From the NCBI RefSeq assembly GCF_020509005.1, contig NC_063014.1, positions 4,464,001 to 4,528,000 of the forward strand: 64,000 bases of DNA, read 5' to 3'. The position numbers were made by a program, and so were the translations under genes. Within the stretch, counting starts at the first letter, position 1. Each line of letters starts with the position of its first letter. The notes under the pieces are model-generated. The model had not been told where the DNA came from. It worked only from the letters and a program-made list of their open reading frames with translations, and did not search any database. Shown here in pieces: positions 10,609 through 23,295 of the stretch. Source of the DNA: Fulvia fulva (Eukaryota; Ascomycota; Dothideomycetes; Mycosphaerellales; Mycosphaerellaceae).

Positions 10609-13600
10609 GACTCGGTAATAAGCTCGTTAGCGGAGCCGCTATCAGCTAGTCCTAATTAAAGAGGTTCTTCCTAGAGTCGAGGAAGATTATATATACGAGC
10701 GTATATAGAATTTATATACTAAGAGGTAGTACTATAATTAAGGAAGGTAAGAGCTTGATCACTATCTATACTACTAGGTATTATAAGGTAAGGGGACACT
10801 CTCGGCCTTAGTACCCCTCGTGTAATAGGCGGTATTAGAGAGCTTACTAATATACGTAAAGCGTACTCTAGTCCTTATATTACCGCATCTCGCTATATTT
10901 CCTTCTTAGTATTATATTCGTAAGTAGGACTAACGGTTGTCGTACTTAAGCGTTAGTCTAGTCATTTCCCTATTACTAAGAGTTAGCCGGTGTCAATATT
11001 ATAGAGCTAGTATTTGCGCGCGGCGGAGGGCGCTTATACTACTTTATAGGGTAGTCTAGCGAGTATAAGTTATAGTCTATACGGTAGTAGCGGACATAAC
11101 CGCCTACTACGATAATACTAGCCTTCTCCTTAGGCTCGAGCTTCTTAAGTTCCTTAAATTCGCGCGGTATCTAAGCGTATAGCTTAAGGCCTAAACCTTA
11201 GGCTACGCCGGGCGCGGTAGGTATAAGACTGTTACTACCGCTAGTACTATAAGGTAGTCGTAGTATAGCTAGGGTCTTTGACTTTAGGCGCTCGAACTTA
11301 GCTTCGAGCTTATAGTATAGGTCGACTAAGTCTTCGCGGTCCTTAGTCTCTATAGGCGGTGCCTCTATATATTTGTAGTTAAGCTTACCCTCGAGTAGGC
11401 GGTAATTAGTCTTAGCTAATAGGTCGTATAAGTTACGCTATTTGTCGTACTTAGCGATAAAGATAGAAAATGACTCGTTCTTACCCTACTATAAGACCTA
11501 GAGCTTCTAGAAGGCCTTGCCTACGAAGTCCTTCTTACTATACCGATCGATAAGGAATTAGATCATCCTATTAATAGACTTGAAGCGGTTAACGTAATTA
11601 CGCTTAGTACGCTTAGAGGGTACTCGCGGATTATATAGCTAGTACGGGTACCCGTCGAGGTAGTTAAGGATATAGCGTAGTCCGTCCTCGATAGTCTAGA
11701 ACTATATTACGGACAGCTTAATCTCTAGCTAATCGAGCTAACGGTTAAAGTTTATATTCTTATTATTGAAATTGCTTTCTAGATCCTTAACTAACTTGTT
11801 AGTATATATAATATTAACGGAGGGTTCGATAGTAGTGAACTAGCTAACGGCGGTATTGCTAGTTACCCTAGAAGCACTACTAGGTATGCCCTAGCGTTCT
11901 CGTCGTAAGGAGTTACGGCGTAGGTAACGGCGTAGTCGACTATTATCTCTACCTTTATCGTTATTAGAGTTATCTCCGTCGTTATCGCTACTACCTCTAC
12001 TACCTCCTCGTCGGGTGCCTCTACCTATACGGTCCTACTAAGTAGGAGGCGTAGGTGATCGTGAAATACCGTTACGACGAGGGGAGTAGACGCGGACCTA
12101 ACGACTACGGTTATTATTATTATTACCGTTAGTACCGCTAGTATCGCTAGTACCGTTCGTGTCCTTAGCTACTAGCTAAGCCTTTAGCTCTACTACCTCC
12201 TTATTTAGAGCCTAATTACGCTTAGATAGGGCTTTAATGTCCTTAGGTAACATACCTACCTACGACTCCTCGACCTATCCGAAGAGCGTATCGTTATCCT
12301 ATCGGAGGCGCTAATTAGCTTCCTTAGGGTCTTGTATCCAACTCTTATACTTCTAGTATTTGTTAAAGTAGAATATAAACAGGCCCTTAATATCCTTATC
12401 CTTTTCAAGTTAACTAAGACTCTCGGATACGATATTACGTTCCTTCTTTATATCGGCGTACTTACGCTATATAACCTTATTAGCCTTCTTTAGGGACTCG
12501 ACCTAGTTAAAAATTGTGATAAAGTCTAACTATATCTAGTGAACGAGGTGAAACATAATCTCCGGGTATACTATAGTACGAGTCGCGAACTCGGCTAGGC
12601 TCTTAATAGTAGTATACTCTAAGGCGATTGCCTAGTCCTTAGGTTAGCGTATATTATTAGTTTCACTATCTTATATAGATATATTATCTCTTGACTCTAT
12701 AATCTTATACACCTTAATTCTTCCTTCTTCTAAGATCTATTCTTTATCGAGGAATTATATAAAGTTAATAGGGTCGGAGGTTAAGGCAAACCACTATTCT
12801 TTAGGTAGTAGATCCTTCTCGATCTCTTATTATTTAGCGGCGAATACGTTCGAGTCGTCGCCGGAAGGGAAGGTACCTAGGGCGGTATCGATACCTAGGT
12901 TATCGAGTATCTACGTTTTAGTAGATACGGTTAGGAAAAGCTTAGCGCGTACGAGCGACTAACGCTTATACTTACTAAGATCTAGATAAAGAGGTTGCTT
13001 AGGTAAGAGCACCCCGTTAGTAGTACTACCGGGTATAGCTATATTATACTATTACGTAGTAGATAAGACTACTCTCTTAGTAGGTATATAAGGGCCCTAT
13101 AAGAGTAGGGAGGCGCGCGTTCTACGCGAAGGAGAGAGGTGGTCTATTGACTTAACTAATACGCTTGTTTACGCGACTATAGTTGTTATTAGTACGATTT
13201 GATTATAACTACTAGCCTAACTAGATAGGCCCCTTATAAGACTAAACAAACTATTACGGGTAGTAATCTATAAGACGATAGTATAGGGTTACCGTGAAAT
13301 AAGCGTTGTTTAGTAAGGCTACGAAAGAGAAGCGCGAAGCGCGCGAGATATATAAGGAAGCGCTAAGGCGCGCGACGTCACGGTAGTAGTGAACCGTAAT
13401 ACGGATAAGCGAGACGTAAGACGGATAGTATAGTAGATACTATAGTAGAGCTTTCTTAAACAGTTCGCGCTAGCTAGCGAGACGGAGGAGTAGATAGAGA
13501 AGAGGCGGGAGGTTAAGGGGGTGTAGATAGGGTAGTTATTAGGGTAGGCCTATAATACTAGTATAGCCTTAATAAGGAAAATACGAAAGAAGGTAAGGTT

Positions 13601-13734
13601 AAGAACGTATAGGAGAGAAGAGGGGTTTTTACTTTATAATACGAGTTTCCCCTTTATAACTAGAAGTAGGTAGTATAGCTATATAGGCTAATAGGCTCTA
13701 TAATAGTATAATAAACAATATATAACGTGCTTTA
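10609..13734 (-). mobile_element. RIP-degraded gag region of a Ty3/Gypsy-like element, with probable LTR/leader at its right end
   Basis: On the minus strand a long frame broken only by TAG and TAA codons runs from about 13030 to 10960. It is acidic and coiled-coil rich in the middle and ends near 11110-11030 in a basic stretch that could be a zinc knuckle with Cys/His turned to Tyr (YVRYYRIDYNLYSLDYP). That is gag architecture; no protease or reverse transcriptase follows before the Copia LTR at 10608. Between about 13250 and 13700 the sequence shares a motif (GCTACGAAAGAG followed by GCGCGA repeats) with the presumed Gypsy-2 LTR near 29210, suggesting LTR or leader. Exact borders could not be read; this may instead be a non-autonomous element. 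Confidence 0.5.
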
Positions 13735-14660
13735 CTACCGAGCGGGCTATACTCCCGAGCGGGCTACTTTTGCTAAGAACTATACTACTTCTACTTTAAT
13801 TACGACGGTATCTTAACACGACGACATCCTATAGAATCGTTACTAGGAGGACAATTCCTCTTTAGATTCTTCGCTATCTAGCGAGTCTACTTAATAAGTA
13901 CGTACGTTATACCCCGACTCGCTATATCGCTTATAGCGTCGTAGCCTTAGTACTAGCCGAACACTATCTAGCGACTCTCTACTCACTTCCTGCCTCCTAG
14001 TATCCTCTAGAGGTATTAATTGCGACGCCTTATCGAAGGTTAGAGACCCTCTAGACTGAATATACTTGCGCTTTCGTGCTTTTCGCTATATAATGGCCTC
14101 GTTAGACTTACGTAGCTTACTAATCTCGCTTCGTATAAGAGCTATCTAATACGCTATCTCTCTACTCCCTTTTATAAGCTAATATACCCCTTCCTATAAC
14201 GAGTTTAGCGATATACCTGCCCGGGCACGCATTTTGTTTGTTACTAGTGTCAATTAAGAGTCGAATTCTTTTATAGTTCGTAGTGTCTTCGACTCCTAAG
14301 GGGTAGAGTCCGGAGCTAGAGGGGTTAGCGTACGTAGCTTAATATTAAGCTTGTCTATCACTACCTATAGATTGAATAGAACTAAACTAGCGCCTCCGAA
14401 GCTCGATAGGATGTTCTCCTGTCTAAATATAGCGTTATAGGCTGCCCGGAAGGCGCGTAGGAACTCTACTTTGTCGATATAAGTAATACGCTAGCGTACT
14501 AAGCCCGAGAGCTAAGTACCGTATATCTTCTTTATAGGCGAATAGTAACCTATATCTAATAGCTAGAGTAAGTGCGAGGCGTACGATGGCATATATAGGG
14601 CCAAGATCTTGTATTCCTTATATAGATTCTAGAATGCCTTCGAGTTGAAAGGATAGTATA
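13735..14660 (-). mobile_element. Fot1/Pogo-type DNA transposon remnant (C-terminal DDE part)
   Basis: Begins after a TA dinucleotide with the same terminal inverted repeat as the element at 25733 (ACGTGCTTTACTACCGAG), matches it to about 14170, then carries transposase sequence that the other copy lacks. On the minus strand near 14620-14520 the frame reads PSYASHLLQLLDIGYYSP, which is the conserved PPHSSHLLQPLDVGCFSP block of Fot1/Pogo DDE transposases after RIP. The right end is lost at about 14660 and no second inverted repeat was found before 15938. Not functional. Confidence 0.7.
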
Positions 14661-15932
14661 ACTCCTCTAGAAGACTAAATAGATAAGAACCCTATAGAGG
14701 CTAGGAACCCTAAAGGCACTCTAACAGTTTGGTAGCTATAACTACCCACTATACTTAGACCTGACCAGGTCAGAAGCAAGTATAGCAATACAAATCCGCT
14801 CTAAACATATCGGAGTCAGGGTATACCTATATTAGAGAAAAGTCCTAGGTATCGAAGACTAGAGTTGCCTATACGGCTACCTGTCCTAGAATGTCGAACA
14901 TAGACTTCTGGTTTGTAAAGAATGGAGTATAGGGAGAGGTGAATAGAGGGCAAGGGCAAGGAATAGAAACTTCTAAGCTATAATCAGTAATAAGGGAGAC
15001 CTCTAGAGAATTATAAGGTGGATCATCTACTAAGGATTTTTGGAGCAGTTCTCTCTTACTAGGGAAACAGAGAGATAGATTGAGGAGAGAAAGAAGGAGG
15101 AGGAGAGTAGGAAGAGGGGGACAACTCTAGGGTTGTAGACAAGGTAGTCAGAGGCTAACTACTATAACACTAGTACACCCTAATAGAAGGAAAACTGAGA
15201 ACTTATAGCAAGGAAGCTATTAGAGAAGGAGAGGAGGTTTTTACCTAGGAATAGGTTTCCTACCTTATGTAGTAATATATATAGACATAAACCCGTATAG
15301 GCCGGAGGGTACTATAACGGGTAAATGAATCATCTATCTATCTATCTATATAACCGCTCTCTTTAGAATCCGCGATAGTAGTTCCTAGAATATAATTCGT
15401 AATAGTTAAGAGAAGGCTATTTCCCCGGTAAAGATTATATATAAGATAGGAGAGTTATAATAGGTATTACTACCCGGCTAAGAAGTCGTTCTTAAAGATA
15501 GGTATAAACTTTAATAACCTCTCGAAGCCCGATAAGAGTATAGATATACCGACTAAGGAGAATAAGAACAAGCCTAGATTAGCGGAGGAGTCCTAAGGGG
15601 GGTAGGAGGGAAAAACGACTTAGTATAGAGAGGGAGAGAGAGAGAGGATATGATTAACCTAGGTTAATCCTATAGATAAGCGATTTTAGCCGTAACCTTT
15701 TATTTAGTACTTTCCTTCTATATTGCTATATACTATTAGCGTATTAAGAATACCCGGCGAAAAAGTCTATAGGATAGACTTATAAAGTAAGGGAAGAAAC
15801 AAAGCGCGGATAGCGGTATATATTCTAGGCTACCTTTAGTCGGCTTTAGCCGGGGGGCTATAAAAAGCTTGAACTTTATCTCTTAGTATAGAAGAAGGGA
15901 GCGGTAGCGAAAGGGGGGGGGATCTAATAATA
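14661..15932. other. Unassigned repeat-like stretch, moderately RIP-mutated
   Basis: I recognise no protein or LTR here. The part from about 14700 to 15330 keeps more TpG and CpA than its surroundings. It holds a purine-rich tract at about 15083-15120, a TCTA microsatellite at about 15335-15355 and a run of nine G at about 15912-15920. It may be host DNA or the remains of an older element. Confidence 0.4.
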
Positions 15933-15937
15933 ATAAT
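15933..15937. repeat. Target-site duplication of the complete family II Copia (left)
   Basis: ATAAT immediately before the LTR at 15938; identical to 21556-21560. Confidence 0.85.
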
Positions 15938-16172
15938 TGTTAAATAGGTACGGGTAGATAGTAGCGGAGTAGAGTAAGAGATCAATCTTTGACTAACTAA
16001 TAGTACGAGCATATAGCAATATATTAGGAACCAATATGTTGATTGTGTTAGATGTCTATCTAAGCTAAAGGGGAGAGAAGGTATCTCCCTACAAGCTGAG
16101 TTATCGTAGATGCCTTAGGCTACTAGATCACTTCCTGATTATTAACTCCCTTTGAGATGCTACATCTTAACA
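15938..16172 (-). repeat. Family II Copia LTR (3' LTR in element orientation)
   Basis: 235 bases with TG...CA ends (TGTTAAATAG to ATCTTAACA). Less RIP-mutated than the partner at 21321 and the solo copy at 41766. Confidence 0.9.
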
Positions 16173-16576
16173 CTTCTACTTATCTCGTATAGGAGGTTAT
16201 AGTCTACTCACTTCCTATCAATAGTACTTAGACCTTTTTATGACAGGTTAAGCTAGCTTATAAACCTCTAGAGCTATAGACTAGTCTTTAGTTTTATAAA
16301 CCCGTCTATAACTATCTTAGAGGTTGGGGTGTACTTCATAGCAATAAGCCTCCTCTACTAAAGTTTCCTAATGGCGTTATAGGCAATGTCAACGTGCTTC
16401 GACTTGTCATAAACATGTACATCTTTTACTAGGGTAAGGGCAGCTTGATTGTCACCTCTTAATTAGACTGGTCTCAAATTTGATATAGTCTCCTAGTTTC
16501 TAGTGATTCTTAGTTGATAGGAACAGTCTTCTACTAACTCTAGACAATCCATTTCTCTTAGTAGTAAAGCTAGGAA

Positions 16577-16879
16577 TTAGGACTGCTTTGTATATACATT
16601 TATAGCTATATATTCAGCCTCTATTATAGATGTTGCTATAGACTTTTGCTTCTTGCTTATCCAAGAAACTAGTGTCCTACAGAGGAAGAAGACATACCTA
16701 AGGATTGAGACTCTGTCTGATTTGTCTATTATATAATCAGAATTATAGTATCTAATAAGGTGTCCTTTTCTAGACTTTAAGAACTGAAGTCCTAGATTAG
16801 GATATGATCTTAGGTACCTAGTGATCTTCTTCAAAGCCTTTATATAGTAGCTAGATAGGTCACTCACAAATGAGCTCAT
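16577..16879 (-). pseudogene. RNase H fragment of the family II Copia polyprotein
   Basis: A 100-residue open stretch between RIP stops. It holds the end of reverse transcriptase and the start of Copia RNase H: the ALKKITRYLRSYPNLG block, a DRVSILRYVFFLC segment and the WISKKQKSIATSIIEAEYIA motif that leads to the second acidic catalytic residue of Ty1/Copia RNase H. No independent function. Confidence 0.8.
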
Positions 16880-18991
16880 CCTTCCTAGGGCAAAAGCAAT
16901 GTCTAGCCTTGTGATTGTTACTAGCTAAATCTTAGTACTATTGATACTCTAGTACTCTGCCTTGTCACACCTCTTATCTATATAGCTTGAAGGTTTGAGG
17001 GCCTTATAGCTGTCTATAGGTGAGTGTGTAGGTGCTACCTTCTTATAGTTCATTCCTATCTTAGCTAGGCTGTCCCTAATAAAGTGTCCTTAGTTAAGTT
17101 TTAGGATTTCTCTCTTCCTGTCCCTTATAACTCTTATACTAAGGATCTTTTTAGCTTCACCTAGATCTTTGATCTTAAAGATCTTGCCAAGTTCTCTTTT
17201 GAACTAGAGAACATCTATTAACTTTAGTGTAGCAATTAGAATGTTATCTATATATATAAGGATTATGATCTCCCTCTTCTTATAGATAAGTAGGCATAGA
17301 TCCACTTCTGACTATGTGAATCCAATCTCTCTAAGCTTTAATACACAGAGTTAATTCTAATCTCTAGCTACTTGCTTAAGTCTATATAAGCTTTTAAGGA
17401 TTTTGAACACTATGTTTAGTAGAAGCTCAACTCCTAGTAGTAGTAACATTAAGATGTCTTTATAGAGGGTGCTTTCTATAAATGTATTGTTCACATCCAC
17501 TTAGTAAAGATGAAGATCCTTCTTATACATAATAGCTATAAACACCCTAAGGGTGTCCTATCTTACTATAGGTACAAATGTCTCTATAAAGTGAATACTA
17601 AACTTCTATAAGAAGCCCCTTATAACTAGTCTAGCCTTGAACTTTTCAATAGCTCTACTAATGCTTCTCTTAATATCAAAGACCTATCTTGATATAACCA
17701 GATTTGCTCCTTTTAGGAGAACAGAATTTTCCTAGGTATTGTTACTCTATAGAGCATCTAGTTCCTTTTAGATTGCTTCCTTCTAAAGATGTCCCTATTT
17801 CTTGTCATTTATAGCATCTTTATAGGATTTTGGAATTAGGACCTCTTACTTATATATAATAGCTTCTATAGTTGCTATAAAGGCCATTTCCTTAACTTCT
17901 TCTAGGAATTCGCTATCCTATAGTATTGAACTGTCTACTGATTGTATAGCTATAAAGAAAGCTTAGTAAAAAGCAGTAAGGTTCTCTAAGAGGTCTATTG
18001 CTTCTCCTACTTTAGTAGTTAGTTCGGGCTTAGGGACTATAGATTTTAGGGCTTTCTGTTTCATGTTATAGCCCTGAACATTATAGTCAGCCTTTCTCTT
18101 TCCAAGGGATGATTTAGGGACCGTCACTTATGACCTAGTAACGTCTATTTCCTAGGGATCTAGGGAGCTTCTCTTAATTAGCTAATCGATTTTCTGAAAT
18201 TCCCCTACGTTCTCCGGAGGTTAGAGAAGTTATATAAACAGCTTTCTCGGCTAAGCGACTTTAGGGCTCTTAATTGGCTGATCAATTTCGGGGGTGCTTT
18301 AATAGACGCCTAAATAGTAGGTAGATTGTCCTAAGGATACGTTCTTCCTCGGCCTTCCTAAGGGCTTCCTAGCTAGTACGCTACTTAGTAGATTCAATGT
18401 TAGAACATTAAGACCTATATCACCTCTAGGCTAGTCCTTAAAGAAGTCTATATATATGTGTTGCTTAACAGCTCTTATGTCTGGTTCCTAAAAGAGCTAG
18501 GCTTTAGCTATGTTTTTAATATACCTAATAAACACTACTTCTTTACCCCTATTTATCAGCTTGTTACTTCTTACCTATTAAGGTTAGGATCTTATGTCTA
18601 TATAGACAATAGCTTTTTATCCCCAAACTTTTAAATGGTTGATAGTCGGTTTGATACTATTAAAAGCCTTATCTAGTAAAACCTTGAACCTATCGTAATC
18701 TAGGCCATTTAGTAGTTTGTTCCTTATATAAGTTTAGGCCTCTAGTCCTTTAGGCCAAAATTCAACCGGCATCTTAGCCTCTTTAAGCATTGCCCTTATA
18801 GAGTCCTCTAAGGTTTATATTGACCTCTTAACTAGTCTATTCTATAGAGAGTTGTATGCCTTAGTCGGCTCGAGCCTAATCCCTAAATCCTTCTCCTACT
18901 GCTTTACTAATGTAATAAGTTCTTTTATATTGTCATGCCTTACTACTTTTAGCTACGCTAATAATTTCCTGTCTGCTTTGATCTTCTAGTT

Positions 18992-19183
18992 CTAGAGAGC
19001 AACTAGAGCATCTCCTCTTTTCCTAAGAGGAAAAGTCCACTTCTTCCTAGAGAAGTTGTTAACAATCTTAAGGTAGCATTTGAATCCTAGTCTTAAGATC
19101 AGTAGCGGGCCATATATATTAATAGATACAAGGGCAAGTCTTTTAGGTCTTCTCTCTATAACTTTGCCTTTATACTTCTTCAT
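18992..19183 (-). pseudogene. Integrase core fragment of the family II Copia polyprotein
   Basis: A 63-residue open stretch. SINIYGPL corresponds to the first catalytic Asp region of Copia integrase (DICGPF in the young family I copy at 37290; here Asp has become Asn, a RIP-type change), followed by KIVNNFSRKKWTFPL. A remnant only. Confidence 0.75.
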
Positions 19184-21320
19184 CTTTACTATTAAACATA
19201 CTCTGTACTAGTGAAAGCTATCCTTAGGGATAGGAATAGGTTCTTTTAAGTCTATTACCTTATAAAGATTCTAGAGCAAATTCTTCCTAAAGTGTACAAA
19301 TCTTCTATACCAAAGCTCCTACTACTTTAGGTCGGTCTCTAATTAAGTAGTCACGAAGGAATTCTCTATTAGTAGTGCATATAATGAGTAATGTTACCGT
19401 TCTTATAGGAGAGGAGAAATCTCATTATTGAATAGAACCCCCCTAAGGAGCTTTGTCTAGACAATAGTCTTACTAGAGGGGGAAACAAGAGAAAATGATA
19501 GAGGTTAAACACTAAACTACTTGCTAAACTAGTTCTATAAAACCAGGTTTACTCCTAGCTTGGGTACAAGCAGGACATCTTCTAAAACAACTTTCCTACT
19601 AGCTCTCCTACTTATCTCTACATTCCTAATATAAGTGGCCAATAAAAACCTACCTCCTACTTTGATCTATTTCTTCCTTATTAAGGGAGTTATAGATCTA
19701 AAGAGGCAGCTTTAGTCAGTTATATAGGATAAAGCATAGGAGTTAAGTAACTACTCTAACGAGGGGAACTTGCCTTAGACTTCTATAGTTAAGTAAGCCA
19801 CTTTATCATACTCATTATCATTAGACATTGTCTCTAGGGATGAGCTATATAAGTTACGTAACTCTTAGGCAGAAAAACCTTTTCTAGTCTTCTTTACTTT
19901 AGAGGTATAAGACTAGGCCTAGTTCTTCTAGAGTGACAGTATGTTAGAGCTAAGTTTCTTTACCATTTTCTTAAGTTCTTCTATAGAGGACTTCTCTCTT
20001 AGTGTCCTCCTTAAAGTGGGTAGTAGAGTTCTCTTCTTCTTAACATATATAATATTCTAGGAAGATAGTAGTTAGGAATAAGATCTAGGGACCTTTCTTG
20101 CCTTAGGTAGACTAGGGCAGTCCTTGATTAGATGATCCTTCTTATAGAGAAGGCAGGAGAGTGGTCTTGCTAGACCTAAGGGCTTGACCTAGGTGGCTAC
20201 TATACTATACTCAGCCTTAGAGGGATCTAACCTAGCTTCTTAAGCTTTAAGGATCTTTAAGGTCCTTTTATAATCTATCTTTAGCTAAGCTATGATAGTA
20301 TCCCTAGCTATATAGTAGTTAGGTAGTAGTGAGCTTAAGAGCTAGGTCATCCTTACATTAGCTTTTCTATAATACTGACCCTCTAGGTTAACATTAGTAA
20401 TCCTTTTTCTAAGAGAAACTAGGTGTGTCTATATAGATCTAATAATGAACTCTCTACTTATCTCAAAGGTCACAAATTGCTTTATAAGCTTATATATATA
20501 GGTTAATAGCACCTGACTATACTTATTCTAGAGATATACCTACATCTTAGCAGCTCTTCTAGATTTATATAAGCACTTAAGCTCAAATTTATCTTCTCCT
20601 ATAATCCTACTAAGGATACTAAAGTTGTATACTATATTATGTCTTGTCGATATTAGCGTATTAAGGATCTCTTTAGTTATAGCCTCTTAGAGTTTTAGAG
20701 TCTTACCCTTAATGTTGTCAAAAGACACTTCTATTAGGTCATCAATTGTAAAGAATGCTGATTAGCTCTCTATCTTATATCTCTAAAGGTTAAACTATCT
20801 CTTCTAATTGTCCCTCCTAAGAATTAGGATTTTGCCTCCCTTCTCCTCTATCTTCTCTTAGTATAAATCTATAATAAATTGGATGTAATGAAACAAGGTG
20901 TGTATGTTCCAAAGTAGTGGCTTAGATCCTACTAAGGCTTCTAGTATAGAATAGGAAAGTTCGTAGGTATAGATACTAAGGCCTACTTAGTAAAGTAAAG
21001 AAGGAGCGGTATAAGGTCACGGGGCTAGGACATAGGTCTGTCTCTCCTAGTAGAGCTTCAAATAACTTACTTAAAGTCCTTCTTAATAGTATCTCGATAT
21101 AGTTCTGCCTATAGAGTATCTTTAAGGTATTGGCTTTAAGTAAGCCGTATAGAGTCCTTGTCTAGGTTACCTATTACTTAGTATCGAACTAAGCTCCTTA
21201 ATAGGATAGACGGGGTAGACTTCTGATTCCTAGATGTTTTCTACTACGATAGTAAGGGAAATAAGTAACCTATACTGATATAGGTTGCTCTTATTCCTAT
21301 ATAAACCCGGGCTTATAACC

Positions 21321-21555
21321 TGTTAAATAGATACGGGTAGAAAGTAGCGGAGTGGAGTAAGAGATCAATCTTTAACTGACTAATAGTACGAGCATATAGC
21401 AATATATCAGGAACTAATATGTTGATTATGTTAGATGTCTATCTAAGCTAAAGGGGAGAGAAGGTGTCTCCCTATAAGCTAAGTTATCGTAGATACCTTA
21501 GGCTACTAGATCACTTCCTAATTATTAACTCCCTTTAAGATGCTATATCTTAATA
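21321..21555 (-). repeat. Family II Copia LTR (5' LTR in element orientation)
   Basis: 235 bases, TGTTAAATAG to ATCTTAATA. Differences from 15938-16172 are largely of RIP type. Confidence 0.9.
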
Positions 21556-21560
21556 ATAAT
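21556..21560. repeat. Target-site duplication of the complete family II Copia (right)
   Basis: ATAAT, matching 15933-15937. Confidence 0.85.
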
Positions 21561-21845
21561 ATCTATTACTACTACCGCTACGACAATAAGATAGTTACTA
21601 CCTATACGAGTACTTATATTTTATACGTACTTTACGCTATCTTTACCCTCCTCTTAGAATATCGTATTCCGCCGAACGACTACCCGCCGGTACCTACCTA
21701 CGTAGGGTACCTCGTTATACGAGCCCGCTATCGATAGCCCTACGACCGACTATACTTATCTACCTATAATTTAGTATTAGTTAGAGAGGGTACTAGTCTG
21801 TAGTAATAAGCTTTAATTACGTAGTAGTAAAGATATCGTATATCC

Positions 21846-22079
21846 TATTAAGAATATATAGGCCGTAGGACAAGTATATAGGTGTAGGTATGTTATGTAA
21901 CTAGATTACGTAACTAGGGTTTACTAGCCTATAGGCTAGCAAACATCCGGATACCTAGCATCTACCTATACTAACACTAGCGATACTATATATAGATATA
22001 TACTATCCTATTAGGTCCTTCTTCGTCTTTTGTATAATCCGCTGTCTTCTACTACTACGTAACTCGTACCTATTTAATA
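21846..22079 (+). repeat. Family I Copia 5' LTR, RIP-mutated
   Basis: 234 bases, TATTAAGAAT to TATTTAATA, the RIP form of TGTTGAGAAC to TGTTTAACA. It has the same U3 type as the LTRs at 10375, 28311 and 40179. Confidence 0.9.
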
Positions 22080-22992
22080 GGTTATAAGCCCGGGCTAGTA
22101 ACTCGGTGTTTTACCCTCGACAAAGTCGTATTAGTGTTATTCCTCTTTAGAACAAAGGGAAGGTAGACTAGAGGCCGCACCTGCCTTATATAGGAAGCTA
22201 TAGCCGTACTATAGGTATATATAAGACGTAAAAGAGCCTAGTAAGGCACTATTAGACTCCGAGTTAGGGAGCCTATACTAATACCTTAGACAAGTAGGCG
22301 AGCTTACTAAGAAGAGTCGCTCTCCGGACATCGCGTTCGTACCGACTAACTGTTTATTCTAAGAGAGCCGTAGTGTCTTAGAAACCCCCTCTACTAAGAG
22401 AGTTACGCTATAGTATCTTAGTACTAATATAATATAGTGTCTTAGTACTAATACGATCCTTACCGACCGACTTTCCTCCTCTTCCCGGCGGATAGCTATC
22501 CTCTCCGCTATTAACCTCCCGTTCGGTTTATCCCATTTCGATCCGATCGCGTACGACCGAATATATCCTTTTACCTAAGGGTAGCTAACCTGTCCCTTAA
22601 CTTATAAAAAAACAGAGAACGAGACTAGGTTTATAAGAAAGAGAGTAGTACCTGTTCTAAGAAGAGAGAACTACGAAACATAGTTCAAGCTAATAAGAAT
22701 ACACCTAGTATTAAAGTAGCTTAACTAGGTTCTCGAAGACATTATTACGGACATTCCCGCTACAACCCTATCTATAGCGACACCCTCTATACTATCGGAG
22801 TCATCCCTTCCTTTAGATTAAGCGATAAGGAAGGCATCGTATAGACGGTATAATATAACGGCCCTATATAAGATGTATATCTGTCTGTCGATAGATAACT
22901 AAGAGATAATATATAAGATCCGGTATACGAAGGAGTTATAGGAATGGGCTGAAGCCAAATATAAGAGAAGACTTCTCGCTACTGGAAGAAGT

Positions 22993-23295
22993 TTGCTTCA
23001 GCAATACACCAATTTCGTGATGACAGAGGACCAGTCAATAGATGACGCCTGGCAGGAGCTTAGCTCAATTGCAAGGAGGGCTGTTTCAATCTCGGCTCAG
23101 TTCCAAGACATCAAGACTGAGGACAGAAAGATCCAGCAACTCTTAGCAGCTCTGCCAGACTCATTTGGCTCAATTCGCGATGCAATTGATGCCCAGGTGA
23201 ATCTCTCACCACAAGACATTCTTGCAATCCTTAGGGAGAAGCAAGAATCAATGATTCATCAAGGGACAGCTATGTTCGCTAAGAATGGTTTCTAG
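22993..23295 (+). pseudogene. Un-mutated gag fragment of family I Copia
   Basis: A 100-residue open stretch (from MLQQYTNFVM to TAMFAKNGF) that is essentially the same as residues of the young copy's gag near 36000-36300. It corresponds to the Copia gag middle domain (YTNFVMTEDQSIDDAWQEL). It is open only because this part of the element escaped or lost RIP mutations; on both sides the frame is closed by TAG and TAA codons. Confidence 0.85.

Larger units (their letters stand above)
15938..21555 (-). mobile_element. Complete RIP-degraded Ty1/Copia family II element
   Basis: A 5618-base element on the minus strand bounded by 235-base LTRs and a 5-base target duplication. In element orientation: primer-binding site next to 21320 (GGTTATAAGCCC, RIP form of a sequence complementary to the initiator tRNA-Met anticodon arm); gag with a zinc knuckle near 20156-20118 (CLLYKKDHLIKDC); integrase with an open stretch at 18992-19183 (KIVNNFSRKKWTFPL); reverse transcriptase about 17700-17100; RNase H with a 100-codon open frame at 16577-16879 (IATSIIEAEYIA). 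Integrase before reverse transcriptase is the Copia order. RIP stops occur throughout, though it keeps more TpG than the Gypsy elements. Confidence 0.9.

Noticed and set aside
15083..15120. GA-rich tract as a polypurine tract or regulatory site
   Set aside because: No LTR border adjoins it; simple low-complexity sequence.
21540..21737. 65-codon plus-strand frame rich in Tyr
   Set aside because: It starts in a family II LTR and runs into RIP-mutated unassigned sequence; Tyr richness is a RIP by-product.
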